A DNA stretch of 7,433 nucleotides, from assembly GCA_903925985.1 (NCBI GenBank), contig CAIYHK010000351.1, positions 1 to 7,433 of the forward strand, given 5' to 3'. The position numbers and the translations under genes are program-made. The DNA is from an uncultured Actinomycetes bacterium. Lineage in GTDB: Bacteria; Actinomycetota; Acidimicrobiia; Acidimicrobiales; Ilumatobacteraceae. The notes below the pieces were generated by a model. It saw only the letters and a list, made by a program, of their open reading frames with translations, did no database searches and had not been told where the DNA came from. Within the stretch, counting starts at the first letter, position 1. Each line of letters starts with the position of its first letter. Below, in pieces: positions 1 to 5,643 of the stretch.

Positions 1-1
1 C

Positions 2-361
2 TCAGTGCAGGTGCTTGCCGTGCCAGGGGCCCCAGGGGCGCCGGCAAGTATCGGTACAAATCGACTCATTGCCGAAGGTTGCGCGCCATGTGTTGACGCC
101 ACTGATGTCTTGGTTGCTCTGGGGCTTGCGCACTTGCCAACCAGGTTGGCGTCAGCTGAGTCCACAGGTCCAAGTGGAGAGTTGTTGCAGCTGCTTGCAC
201 AAAGTCCGCTCACGCTTGACCAAATAGTTTCGCAATCCGGTCTTGATCTCGTCACCGCAGTTCGCCACCTCGGCGGGCTTGAAGTTCAGGGATTCGTTGC
301 CCACGAGGGTGGTTGGTGGCAAGCCACTGCTGTAACCACGATGGGTAGTCCGAAGATGTGA
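2..361 (+). CDS. dprA: DNA-processing protein DprA (Smf), C-terminal part, 5' truncated
   Basis: DprA loads RecA onto incoming single-stranded DNA during transformation, and many non-competent bacteria also carry it. Only the last 119 codons are here; the gene enters from the left edge in frame 2. The fragment opens with the end of the Rossmann-like DprA fold: AVPG (residues 6-9) followed by GTNRLI (18-23), the family's PG...GTN.LI signature. After a short linker, residues about 55-110 look like the C-terminal winged-helix domain of DprA (LLQLLAQSPLTLDQI through VRHLGGLEVQGFV), which ends just before the TGA. A GTG at position 5 is internal to the conserved fold and is not a real start. The gene is followed after 44 nt by xerC, an arrangement also seen in other actinobacteria. 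The family call is firm. Whether the N-terminal part is intact cannot be seen. Confidence 0.93.
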   Translation, partial: SVQVLAVPGAPGAPASIGTNRLIAEGCAPCVDATDVLVALGLAHLPTRLASAESTGPSGELLQLLAQSPLTLDQIVSQSGLDLVTAVRHLGGLEVQGFVAHEGGWWQATAVTTMGSPKM

Positions 362-405
362 TCGAAACCGCCCACGCTCGGTAGTGCAGGGGATACCGTG
401 ATTGC

Positions 406-1290
406 ATGGGCTGGGAGGTCGCGGAGTTTGTTTCGTCGTTGACGCGCGCGTCTGAAAACACCCGCGCCGCGTACCAACGCGATCTTGAGGGGTTTGCTGA
501 GTGGCTTGAAGAGCAGGGAATCACCAAGCCCGCTGAAGTCGACCGTCGGCATGTCCGCAAGTACATCGCCCACCTAACTCAACTCAAGCGGACCCGCACC
601 ACGATTGCCCGCAAACTCGCTTCACTACGCCGGTATTACCTGTGGCGCGAACGCACGCGACGTAAAGGATCGAACCCAACCGTTGGAATTCAGATCACTG
701 GTGCTGCAACTCGCCTGCCCGAGGTACTCAAACCCAATGAACTCGATGCTTTGCTGCAGGGTGATGAAGATTCCAAAGATCCGAAATGGAAACAGGTTCG
801 TGACACCGCGATGTTCGAGCTCTTATACGGAAGTGGTCTGCGTGTAAGCGAAGTCTGTGGTCTCAATTTGTCGGACATCGAAATGAAGGCCCAAGCCTTG
901 GTTGTCTGGGGGAAAGGGAACAAGCAACGCCGAGTGCCAATGAGCGACCCTGCCGTATCGGTACTAAAGATGTGGCTCAAACTGCGCCCTGAACTCCTTG
1001 AGAGTGTTGCAAGCGAAGAGGCGGTGTTTTTGAACACAAAGGGTGCGCGTATTGGGGTGCGCGACGTGCGCCGACGCATGGACATTCGATTGGCAGGGGC
1101 AGGGCAGTCACGATCGCATCCACACGCTCTCCGGCACACGTTTGCAACACATCTTCTAGACGGTGGCGCCGATTTGCGCGTGGTACAGGAATTGCTCGGC
1201 CATACTGACGTTTCGACCACGCAGCGATATACGCATGTCAGTAAAGAACGCCTGAAGCAGGTGTATTCGAAAGCTCACCCGCGAGCATGA
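406..1290 (+). CDS. xerC: Tyrosine recombinase XerC
   Basis: Site-specific recombinase of 294 aa that, with XerD, resolves chromosome dimers at dif. Residues about 5-85 form the SAM-like core-binding domain (ENTRAAYQRDLEGF, then TIARKLASLRRYY). Residues about 105-290 form the catalytic domain. All catalytic residues are visible: R146 in GSGLRVSEV, K170 in GKGNKQRR, H240 and R243 in HPHALRHTF, H266 in LLGH, and nucleophile Y275 in TTQRYTHVS. Length and spacing fit XerC; the E. coli enzyme also uses Tyr275. The ATG at 406 is the only plausible start, because an in-frame stop lies at 382. A possible AGGGG at 388-392 is rather far upstream. The gene sits between dprA and the sigma factor in a conserved housekeeping order, so it is a core Xer gene rather than a phage or transposon integrase. 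XerD is a less likely alternative, since paralogs differ subtly. No clear promoter is seen in the 44-nt gap after dprA. Confidence 0.93.
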   Translation: MGWEVAEFVSSLTRASENTRAAYQRDLEGFAEWLEEQGITKPAEVDRRHVRKYIAHLTQLKRTRTTIARKLASLRRYYLWRERTRRKGSNPTVGIQITGAATRLPEVLKPNELDALLQGDEDSKDPKWKQVRDTAMFELLYGSGLRVSEVCGLNLSDIEMKAQALVVWGKGNKQRRVPMSDPAVSVLKMWLKLRPELLESVASEEAVFLNTKGARIGVRDVRRRMDIRLAGAGQSRSHPHALRHTFATHLLDGGADLRVVQELLGHTDVSTTQRYTHVSKERLKQVYSKAHPRA

Positions 1291-2021
1291 GTCCTAAACC
1301 AGTTCGACTCACAATTGATACCGCCTGGGAACTCTGGCGTGATCAACAAGATGGTGAAGCCAAGGATTGGCTCATAATCCACTATTCATCGTTGGTGAAG
1401 TTTGTGGCTGGCCGCCTTGCTGCAGGTTTGCCTCGCAGTGTTGAGACCAATGATCTAGTGAGCGCGGGAGTTTTTGGGCTGATGGATGCCGTCAATCGAT
1501 TCTCACCCGAGTTTGGAGTGAAGTTTGAGACTTTCGCGGTGCCTCGGATTAGAGGAGCAATTCTCGACTCACTGCGGGCGCTCGACTGGGTGCCGCGCAC
1601 CGTGCGCGCCAACTCCCGCGCCATTGAGGATGCGATCTCGAAACTTGAACACAAGTTGCACCGTTCACCAACCGAAGAGGAAATCGCCGAGCAACTCGAA
1701 ATCACAGTCGAAGACCTGCAAAAGCAACTGAGTGAAGCCGCTGCTGGCAATGTTGGTCCATTAGATCATGTGGTCTTGACCAGCGATGACGGCGCACCAC
1801 ACAAATCGGTCGAAGAAAAAGAATTGCGCGAGGCGATGCGTGATGGAATCAGAAATCTTCCCGAACGCGAACGTACGGTCATGGTGCTTTATTACAGCGA
1901 AGGTCTTACACTTTCCGAAATCGGTGAGGTGCTCGGTGTAACCGAGGCACGCACATCCCAGATTCACGCCAAGGCGGTGATGCAACTGCGAGCGCGACTC
2001 CGGTCCGTTGGTCTCAGTTGA
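1287..2021 (+). CDS. whiG: RNA polymerase sigma factor, WhiG/FliA family (group 3 sigma-70)
   Basis: Alternative sigma factor of 244 aa with no region 1.1. Region 2 spans about residues 28-107, with ETNDLVSAGVFGLMDAV, then FSPEFGVKFETFAVPRIRGAI and the DNA-contacting ALDWVPRTVR. Region 3 is about 110-155 (HRSPTEEEIAEQL). Region 4 is about 186-238 (LPERERTVMVLYY), with a helix-turn-helix at LTLSEIGEVLGVTEARTSQI. This is the WhiG/FliA/SigD layout. In Streptomyces WhiG starts sporulation and lies in the same neighbourhood before rpsB; FliA homologs elsewhere drive late flagellar genes. The role here, motility or development, cannot be told from this window. The ATG overlaps the xerC TGA as ATGA, and only a weak GCGAG precedes it, so translational coupling to xerC is likely. 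No anti-sigma gene lies next to it. The family call is strong; the symbol rests on actinobacterial synteny. Confidence 0.9.
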   Translation: MSPKPVRLTIDTAWELWRDQQDGEAKDWLIIHYSSLVKFVAGRLAAGLPRSVETNDLVSAGVFGLMDAVNRFSPEFGVKFETFAVPRIRGAILDSLRALDWVPRTVRANSRAIEDAISKLEHKLHRSPTEEEIAEQLEITVEDLQKQLSEAAAGNVGPLDHVVLTSDDGAPHKSVEEKELREAMRDGIRNLPERERTVMVLYYSEGLTLSEIGEVLGVTEARTSQIHAKAVMQLRARLRSVGLS

Positions 2022-2027
2022 TCCGTT

Positions 2028-2047
2028 CACAACTCAAGTTGTGTTTT
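2028..2047 (+). terminator. Inverted repeat with T-run after the sigma gene, possible weak terminator
   Basis: CACAAC (2028-2033), loop TCAA, then GTTGTG (2038-2043), followed directly by TTTT (2044-2047). It starts 6 nt after the sigma-factor stop. The stem is only 6 bp with three G-C pairs and the T-tract is short, so it would be a weak intrinsic terminator or attenuator at best. It could instead be a protein-binding palindrome (CACAACT-CA-AGTTGTG) in the upstream region of the next gene. Confidence 0.4.
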
Positions 2048-2074
2048 CATCATTCAAACTGCTTTGGCATTTTC

Positions 2075-2081
2075 AAAGGAG
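2075..2081 (+). promoter_or_regulatory. Ribosome binding site that sets a TTG start for the M23-like gene
   Basis: AAAGGAG is the only good Shine-Dalgarno match near this gene. It is followed after 5 nt (TGCAA) by the in-frame TTG at 2087. The in-frame GTG at 2081 overlaps the site and the ATG at 2105 is 23 nt away, so TTG at 2087 fits best. Confidence 0.6.
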
Positions 2082-2086
2082 TGCAA

Positions 2087-2527
2087 TTGATTGCAACCTT
2101 TTTTATGAACGCCGTCCCGCGGTTGCTCACTTGGTCAATGGGTCTTGTGTTTCCAGTGGCCACAGTGTTGCCAGTGCCTGGGCCTGTTGTTTCCACTTAC
2201 AAGCAACCCGAGTGTCAGTGGTGCGCGGGACGACGCGGTGTGGTCTTTGATTCCCGTCCGGGCGAGGCCGTGCGCACGGTGGTGGGCGGGCACATTTTTT
2301 TCGCTGGTGTGGTCGCGGGGGTTCGGTATGTCACGGTGCGCACAGGAGACGGATGGAAAGTCACCTTTGGTCGACTCGCCGCATCTCCGCTGGAGCGCGG
2401 TGACTTCGTGCTTCCGGGCGCTGTCATTGGAACCGCAGGAGACAACCTCTTTATGTCTTTGCGCAAGGGGCAAACCCCGTATAACCCTGCGTTCATGTAC
2501 CCCCGGCGGGCCATCCTGTTGCCCTAA
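2087..2527 (+). CDS. Degenerate M23/LytM-like protein, predicted non-catalytic
   Basis: About 146 aa from the TTG start. The N-terminus (residues about 2-35) is hydrophobic with one Arg near the front, fitting a signal peptide or membrane anchor, so the rest should be outside the membrane. Residues about 45-135 follow the M23 (LytM) beta fold: GHIFFAGVVAGVRYVTVRTGDGWKVTF is cut here to its recognisable parts, GHIFFAGVVAG and TVRTGDG; then GDFVLPGAVIGTAG, then SLRKG and a final NP in place of DP. Active M23 enzymes bind zinc with H and D in GHRGVD and with HxH in HLHFGLR. Here these read GRRGVV and NLFMSLR, so all the ligands are gone. An M23 gene in front of rpsB is usual in actinobacteria. 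By analogy with EnvC/NlpD-type degenerate LytM proteins, this may regulate a cell-wall hydrolase, which is an inference. Cysteines at residues 43 and 46 form a CxxC. A longer form from TTG 2018, overlapping the sigma-factor stop, is possible but lacks a ribosome site. Confidence 0.72.
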   Translation: MIATFFMNAVPRLLTWSMGLVFPVATVLPVPGPVVSTYKQPECQWCAGRRGVVFDSRPGEAVRTVVGGHIFFAGVVAGVRYVTVRTGDGWKVTFGRLAASPLERGDFVLPGAVIGTAGDNLFMSLRKGQTPYNPAFMYPRRAILLP

Positions 2528-2545
2528 ATCCCAATTGGCGGTGTT

Positions 2546-2576
2546 TTGCATGCGATGGGGGTGCCTCAAGTAGCCT
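2546..2576 (+). promoter_or_regulatory. Predicted promoter of the rpsB operon
   Basis: TTGCAT (2546-2551) resembles a -35 box, and TAGCCT (2571-2576) fits the actinobacterial TAnnnT -10 pattern. The spacer is 19 nt, slightly long. It lies in the gap after the M23-like gene. A start site near 2583 would give a leader of about 98 nt whose first bases open the first hairpin. The evidence is sequence match and position only. Confidence 0.5.
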
Positions 2577-2582
2577 TGCAAG

Positions 2583-2667
2583 CGGTCCGAAACCCTTTGG
2601 ATCGAAAATTTGCACGGGTTCCAACCTGCGGTCGTCTCGACGCGGAACCAGTGCTGGTAACCGCAGG
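2583..2667 (+). promoter_or_regulatory. Candidate structured 5' leader of rpsB
   Basis: Two elements can be drawn. Hairpin 1 is CGGTCCGAA (2583-2591), loop ACCC, TTTGGATCG (2596-2604): 9 bp including two G-U pairs. Element 2 is closed by a perfect 8-bp stem, CCTGCGGT (2625-2632) with ACCGCAGG (2660-2667). It encloses two small hairpins, CGT-CTCG-ACG (2633-2642) and ACCA-GTGC-TGGT (2647-2658), which gives a three-way-junction shape. The closing stem covers the first bases of the Shine-Dalgarno region (2665-2674). A competing stem, CGGGT (2615-2619) with ACCTG (2624-2628), would break it. Feedback by S2 on its own leader is known in E. coli; a similar role here is an inference. No T-run follows hairpin 1, so it does not look like a terminator. 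Confidence 0.45.
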
Positions 2668-2680
2668 AGAGGAGAACAAC

Positions 2681-3517
2681 ATGGCCGTCGTCAGTATGCG
2701 ACAGATGCTTGAAGCAGGTGTTCATTTCGGGCACCAGACCCGCCGTTGGAACCCAAAGATGAAGCGTTTCATCTTTGGTGAGCGCAACGGCATTTACATC
2801 ATTGATCTCGAGCAAACTCTCGAGCGCATTGAAACCGCTTACGCCTATGTGCGTGACCTTGCCGCCAATGGTGGAACGATTCTTTTCATCGGTACCAAGA
2901 AGCAAGCGCAAGACCCAATTCGCGATTACGCAAACAAGTGCGGCATGCCCTACATCAACGAGCGTTGGCTCGGTGGCATGCTCACCAACTTCGACACGAT
3001 CTCCAAGCGTGTAGGCAAGATGCAGGAATACGAGCGCATGCAAGCGTCTGGGGATTTCGAAGCAATGCCCAAAAAGGAAGCACTGCTTCTTGGTCGCGAG
3101 CTTGGCAAATTGCAAAAGAACCTCTCGGGTATCCGTGGTCTTGGCCGCAAGCCCGATGCAGTGTTCATCCTTGACACGAAGAAGGAACACATCGCAGTGA
3201 CTGAAGCACGCAAGCTTGGTCTGCCGATTGTTGCTGTGGTTGACACCAATGTCGATCCAGACCTAATTAACTTCCCGATTCCCGGTAACGATGACGCAAT
3301 TCGTGCCAACGAGCTCATGGCGCGTGTCGTCTGTGAGGCCGTAATCGAGGGTCGCTACATCGCTTCCAAGAAGGGAATCGTTGCCGCGCCAGCCGCTCCA
3401 ACCACACGCACTCCTGAGCAAGAAGCAGAGTTTGTAGCCGCTCAGGCCGATGCGCGTCGTCAGGCAGCAGCCGCACAAGCCGAGCGTGAGTCCCGCGCAA
3501 CAACTCCGGAGGCGTGA
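2681..3517 (+). CDS. rpsB: 30S ribosomal protein S2
   Basis: S2 binds late to the small subunit near the head-body junction and helps bring in S1-like functions and mRNA. The 278-aa product has the N-terminal signature [20 protein letters not shown] (residues 6-25), then [24 protein letters not shown] (71-80), [12 protein letters not shown] (93-104), and the second signature [18 protein letters not shown] (193-210). Residues about 232-278 form an Ala/Gln/Glu-rich tail ([17 protein letters not shown]), as in many actinobacterial S2 proteins. The ATG at 2681 is chosen because a strong AGGAGAGGAG (2665-2674) lies 6 nt upstream; in-frame sequence further upstream is not S2-like. It is the first gene of the rpsB-tsf-pyrH-frr-cdsA-dxr run and has its own likely promoter and structured leader. 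Confidence 0.98.
   Translation: MAVVSMRQMLEAGVHFGHQTRRWNPKMKRFIFGERNGIYIIDLEQTLERIETAYAYVRDLAANGGTILFIGTKKQAQDPIRDYANKCGMPYINERWLGGMLTNFDTISKRVGKMQEYERMQASGDFEAMPKKEALLLGRELGKLQKNLSGIRGLGRKPDAVFILDTKKEHIAVTEARKLGLPIVAVVDTNVDPDLINFPIPGNDDAIRANELMARVVCEAVIEGRYIASKKGIVAAPAAPTTRTPEQEAEFVAAQADARRQAAAAQAERESRATTPEA
3508..3512 (+). promoter_or_regulatory. Ribosome binding site that selects the tsf ATG
   Basis: GGAGG lies inside the last codons of rpsB. It is 10 nt before the ATG at 3523 but only 1 nt before the in-frame GTG at 3514, so ATG 3523 is the better start. Confidence 0.7.
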
Positions 3518-3522
3518 TCTCG

Positions 3523-4311
3523 ATGTCTTTCACAGCCAAGGATGTACAAGCACTGCGCCAGTCAACTGGTGCAGGAATGATGGATTGCAAGAAGGCTCTT
3601 GAAGAGTCTGGCGGCGATCTTGAGCAGGCCAAGCAGTGGCTCCGTGAAAAGGGTCTTGCAGCTAGCGCTAAGCGTGACGATCGCGAAAACACTCAGGGAT
3701 TGGTCGCGCTTCATGTCGACTGTCCAGTTGGAGCGATCGTGAAGTTGAAGTCAGAGACTGACTTTGTTGCAGGTAGTGACCAGTTCAAGGCTGAAGCCGA
3801 AGCGCTAGTTAAAGCGGTTTGGGCCAACGGCGAAGGTGCAGTGGCTGAGCGTGCAGCACAGCTTGAAGATCTGAAGATCACCTTGAAGGAAAAGATTGAA
3901 CTCGGCGAAGTCGTTCGGTTCGAAGCAGCTCCTGGGAATGTTCTCGATTCATATCTGCACATCCAGGGTGGTCGTGGCGTAAACGCGGTGCTCGTCGAAC
4001 TGAGTGGTGCAAGTGAAGAACTCGCACATGACATCGCTGTTCATATCGCATTTGCCCGTCCGAAGTACCTAGCTCGCGAAGATGTTCCAGCTGATGTGAT
4101 CGAAAAAGAGCGCGTCACATTGGAAAACATCACCCGCAACGAAGGCAAGCCCGAGGCGGCAATTGCCAAGATCGTTGAGGGTCGAATCGGTGGATTCTTC
4201 AAGGATGTGTGTCTGCTTGAGCAGCCCTACGCCAAAGATGACAAGCAGTCCGTCAGCCAGGTGCTCGGCAGTGCAAAAATCGTGAAGTTCGCACAAGTGG
4301 AGATCGGCTGA
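3523..4311 (+). CDS. tsf: Translation elongation factor Ts
   Basis: EF-Ts is the guanine nucleotide exchange factor that releases GDP from EF-Tu in the cytoplasm. The 262-aa product starts with the UBA-like N-terminal domain ([20 protein letters not shown], then [16 protein letters not shown], residues 1-36). The EF-Tu-contacting motif TDFV is at 79-82 within [10 protein letters not shown]80 and F81 match the pair that disturbs the Mg site in E. coli EF-Ts. The C-terminal signature [20 protein letters not shown] is at 217-236. Length is ordinary for bacteria. ATG 3523 fits the GGAGG spacing and the usual N-terminus; the GTG at 3514 overlapping the rpsB stop would add three residues. It lies 5 nt after rpsB and 4 nt before pyrH, so it is almost certainly cotranscribed with both. 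Confidence 0.98.
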   Translation: MSFTAKDVQALRQSTGAGMMDCKKALEESGGDLEQAKQWLREKGLAASAKRDDRENTQGLVALHVDCPVGAIVKLKSETDFVAGSDQFKAEAEALVKAVWANGEGAVAERAAQLEDLKITLKEKIELGEVVRFEAAPGNVLDSYLHIQGGRGVNAVLVELSGASEELAHDIAVHIAFARPKYLAREDVPADVIEKERVTLENITRNEGKPEAAIAKIVEGRIGGFFKDVCLLEQPYAKDDKQSVSQVLGSAKIVKFAQVEIG

Positions 4312-4315
4312 CAAC

Positions 4316-5050
4316 ATGACCAAATCAGAATCGCCTCGCAACTGGAAGAGGGTGGTTCTGAAGTTGTCGGGTGAGGCTCTAGCTGAACCCACTGGTTTTG
4401 GATTGAGTTCCGATGTGTTGCACACGGTTGCAACTGAAATTCATGAAGCTCGTGAAGAGCTAGGCGTCGATATCGCAATCGTTGTCGGTGGCGGCAACTT
4501 TTGGCGCGGGCTCAAAGGTGCCGGCCAAGGTATGGACCAGGCACAAGCGGATTACATGGGAATGATTGCCACTGTCATGAATGGTCTTGCTCTTCAAGAT
4601 GCGTTGGAGCGAGTGGGTCAACACTCGCGGGTGATGACCGCAGTTGAGATGCCCAAAGTTGCAGAGCCGTACATTCGTCGTCGTGCAGAGCGTCATCTTG
4701 AAAAGGGTCGTGTTGTCATCCTTGCGGGTGGAACAGGAAATCCATTTTTCACAACCGACACAGCGGCAGCTTTACGCGCCGCCGAGATCGACGCCGATGC
4801 AATTCTGAAGGGAACGCATTCGGGTGTTGACGGTGTTTACACCGCGGATCCAAAAATTGACCCCAAAGCCACCCGTTTTGACCGCATTTCCCACTTGGAT
4901 GTGATTAATAAGGGTCTAAAAGTCATGGACTCAACGGCGATCACGTTCTGTATGGACAACAAAATCCCGATTGTGGTGTTTGATTTGTTGGGAGAGGGCA
5001 ATATCAAGTCCATTCTGCGGGGCGAACAAATCGGTACGCTGGTCGGGTGA
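4316..5050 (+). CDS. pyrH: UMP kinase
   Basis: Phosphorylates UMP to UDP with ATP in pyrimidine nucleotide synthesis, as a cytoplasmic hexamer of the amino-acid-kinase fold. The 244-aa product shows KLSGEAL (16-22), [10 protein letters not shown] (56-65), the UMP/ATP-site segment [20 protein letters not shown] (138-157), VDGVYTADP (171-179) and MDSTA (204-208). The stretch [11 protein letters not shown] is two residues longer than the KATKVDGVF of E. coli, and I have seen such loops in actinobacterial versions. The ATG lies 4 nt after the tsf stop, with a GGAG (4299-4302) 13 nt upstream, so coupling to tsf may help initiation. Its stop overlaps the frr start as GTGA. Confidence 0.98.
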   Translation: MTKSESPRNWKRVVLKLSGEALAEPTGFGLSSDVLHTVATEIHEAREELGVDIAIVVGGGNFWRGLKGAGQGMDQAQADYMGMIATVMNGLALQDALERVGQHSRVMTAVEMPKVAEPYIRRRAERHLEKGRVVILAGGTGNPFFTTDTAAALRAAEIDADAILKGTHSGVDGVYTADPKIDPKATRFDRISHLDVINKGLKVMDSTAITFCMDNKIPIVVFDLLGEGNIKSILRGEQIGTLVG

Positions 5051-5604
5051 TTGACGACACCCTGCTGGAAGCCATCGAAAAGATGGACCGCGCTATTGAC
5101 CACGTGCAGAATCAGTTCTTGACGGTTCGCACCGGTCGCGCAACTCCGGCGATTGTCGAACGCGTGATGGTCAATTACTACGGCTCCGAAGTGCCACTGC
5201 AGCAGTTAGCCGGATTCCAAGTACCCGAAGCCCGCATGCTCGTGGTTAAGCCCCACGACAAGGGTTCCATCACCGCAATCGAAAAGGCAATCCAAGAAGC
5301 TGATCTTGGGCTTAATCCCAGCAATGACGGGGTTGTGATTCGCCTTGCATTTCCTGCACTCACCGAAGAGCGACGCAAAGAGTATGTGAAGGTAGTGAAG
5401 AATATGTCAGAGGAAGGCCGAGTCGCGGTGCGCAACGTGCGTCGAGATGCGCGCAAGTCGCTTGAGACCGCAGAGAAAGATGGCGAAATTTCCAAAGATG
5501 ATCTTGAACGTGCAGAAAAAGAATTAGAAAAAATCACACATGACCATGTGGAAGCAATTGATAAGGCGCTGGCGCGCAAGGAACACGAACTTCTTGAGGT
5601 GTGA
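5047..5604 (+). CDS. frr: Ribosome recycling factor
   Basis: RRF splits post-termination ribosomes together with EF-G. The 185-aa length is typical. Domain I is the long helical bundle (residues 1-30 and about 105-185), and domain II is about 31-104. RTGRA (28-32), [12 protein letters not shown] (44-55), [12 protein letters not shown] (89-100) and [11 protein letters not shown] (105-115) are hallmark segments. R132 in VRNVRRDA matches the functionally important Arg132 of E. coli RRF. The start is GTG 5047, which overlaps the pyrH TGA by four bases. No good Shine-Dalgarno precedes it, so translation likely depends on ribosomes finishing pyrH. A 39-nt gap follows before cdsA. Confidence 0.98.
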   Translation: MIDDTLLEAIEKMDRAIDHVQNQFLTVRTGRATPAIVERVMVNYYGSEVPLQQLAGFQVPEARMLVVKPHDKGSITAIEKAIQEADLGLNPSNDGVVIRLAFPALTEERRKEYVKVVKNMSEEGRVAVRNVRRDARKSLETAEKDGEISKDDLERAEKELEKITHDHVEAIDKALARKEHELLEV

Positions 5605-5621
5605 GCTCAACGAGCGTTCAC

Positions 5622-5637
5622 CTCTCCTGGAAGGGAG
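5622..5637 (+). promoter_or_regulatory. Small hairpin covering the cdsA Shine-Dalgarno
   Basis: In the 39-nt frr-cdsA gap, CTCTC (5622-5626) can pair with GGGAG (5633-5637), 5 bp with one G-U and a CTGGAA loop. GGGAG is the core of the cdsA ribosome site AAGGGAG (5631-5637). The stem is weak and could be chance, because pyrimidine-rich gap sequence easily complements a Shine-Dalgarno. Confidence 0.25.
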
Positions 5638-5643
5638 CAAAAT

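Noticed and set aside
362..405. A promoter in the dprA-xerC gap
   Set aside because: No convincing paired -35 and -10 boxes are seen in 44 nt; the gene may be read from upstream.
406..1290. The tyrosine recombinase as an integrase of a mobile element
   Set aside because: It has XerC length and motif spacing, sits in conserved dprA-to-rpsB synteny, and no tRNA, att repeats or phage genes are nearby.
2018..2086. A longer M23-like protein starting at the TTG that overlaps the sigma stop
   Set aside because: There is no ribosome site before 2018, the extra residues look unlike a protein N-terminus, and AAAGGAG at 2075-2081 points to TTG 2087. It is not fully excluded.
2583..2604. Hairpin 1 as a terminator for the upstream unit
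   Set aside because: The stem is followed by AAAATTTGC rather than a T-run, and a likely promoter sits just before it, so a leader role fits better.
2135..3190. A 351-codon open frame on the minus strand across the M23-like gene and rpsB
   Set aside because: It lies antisense to clearly coding sequence and across the leader, has no recognisable domain, and its His/Cys/Arg-rich composition is what the complement of these codons gives. It is a shadow of the real genes.
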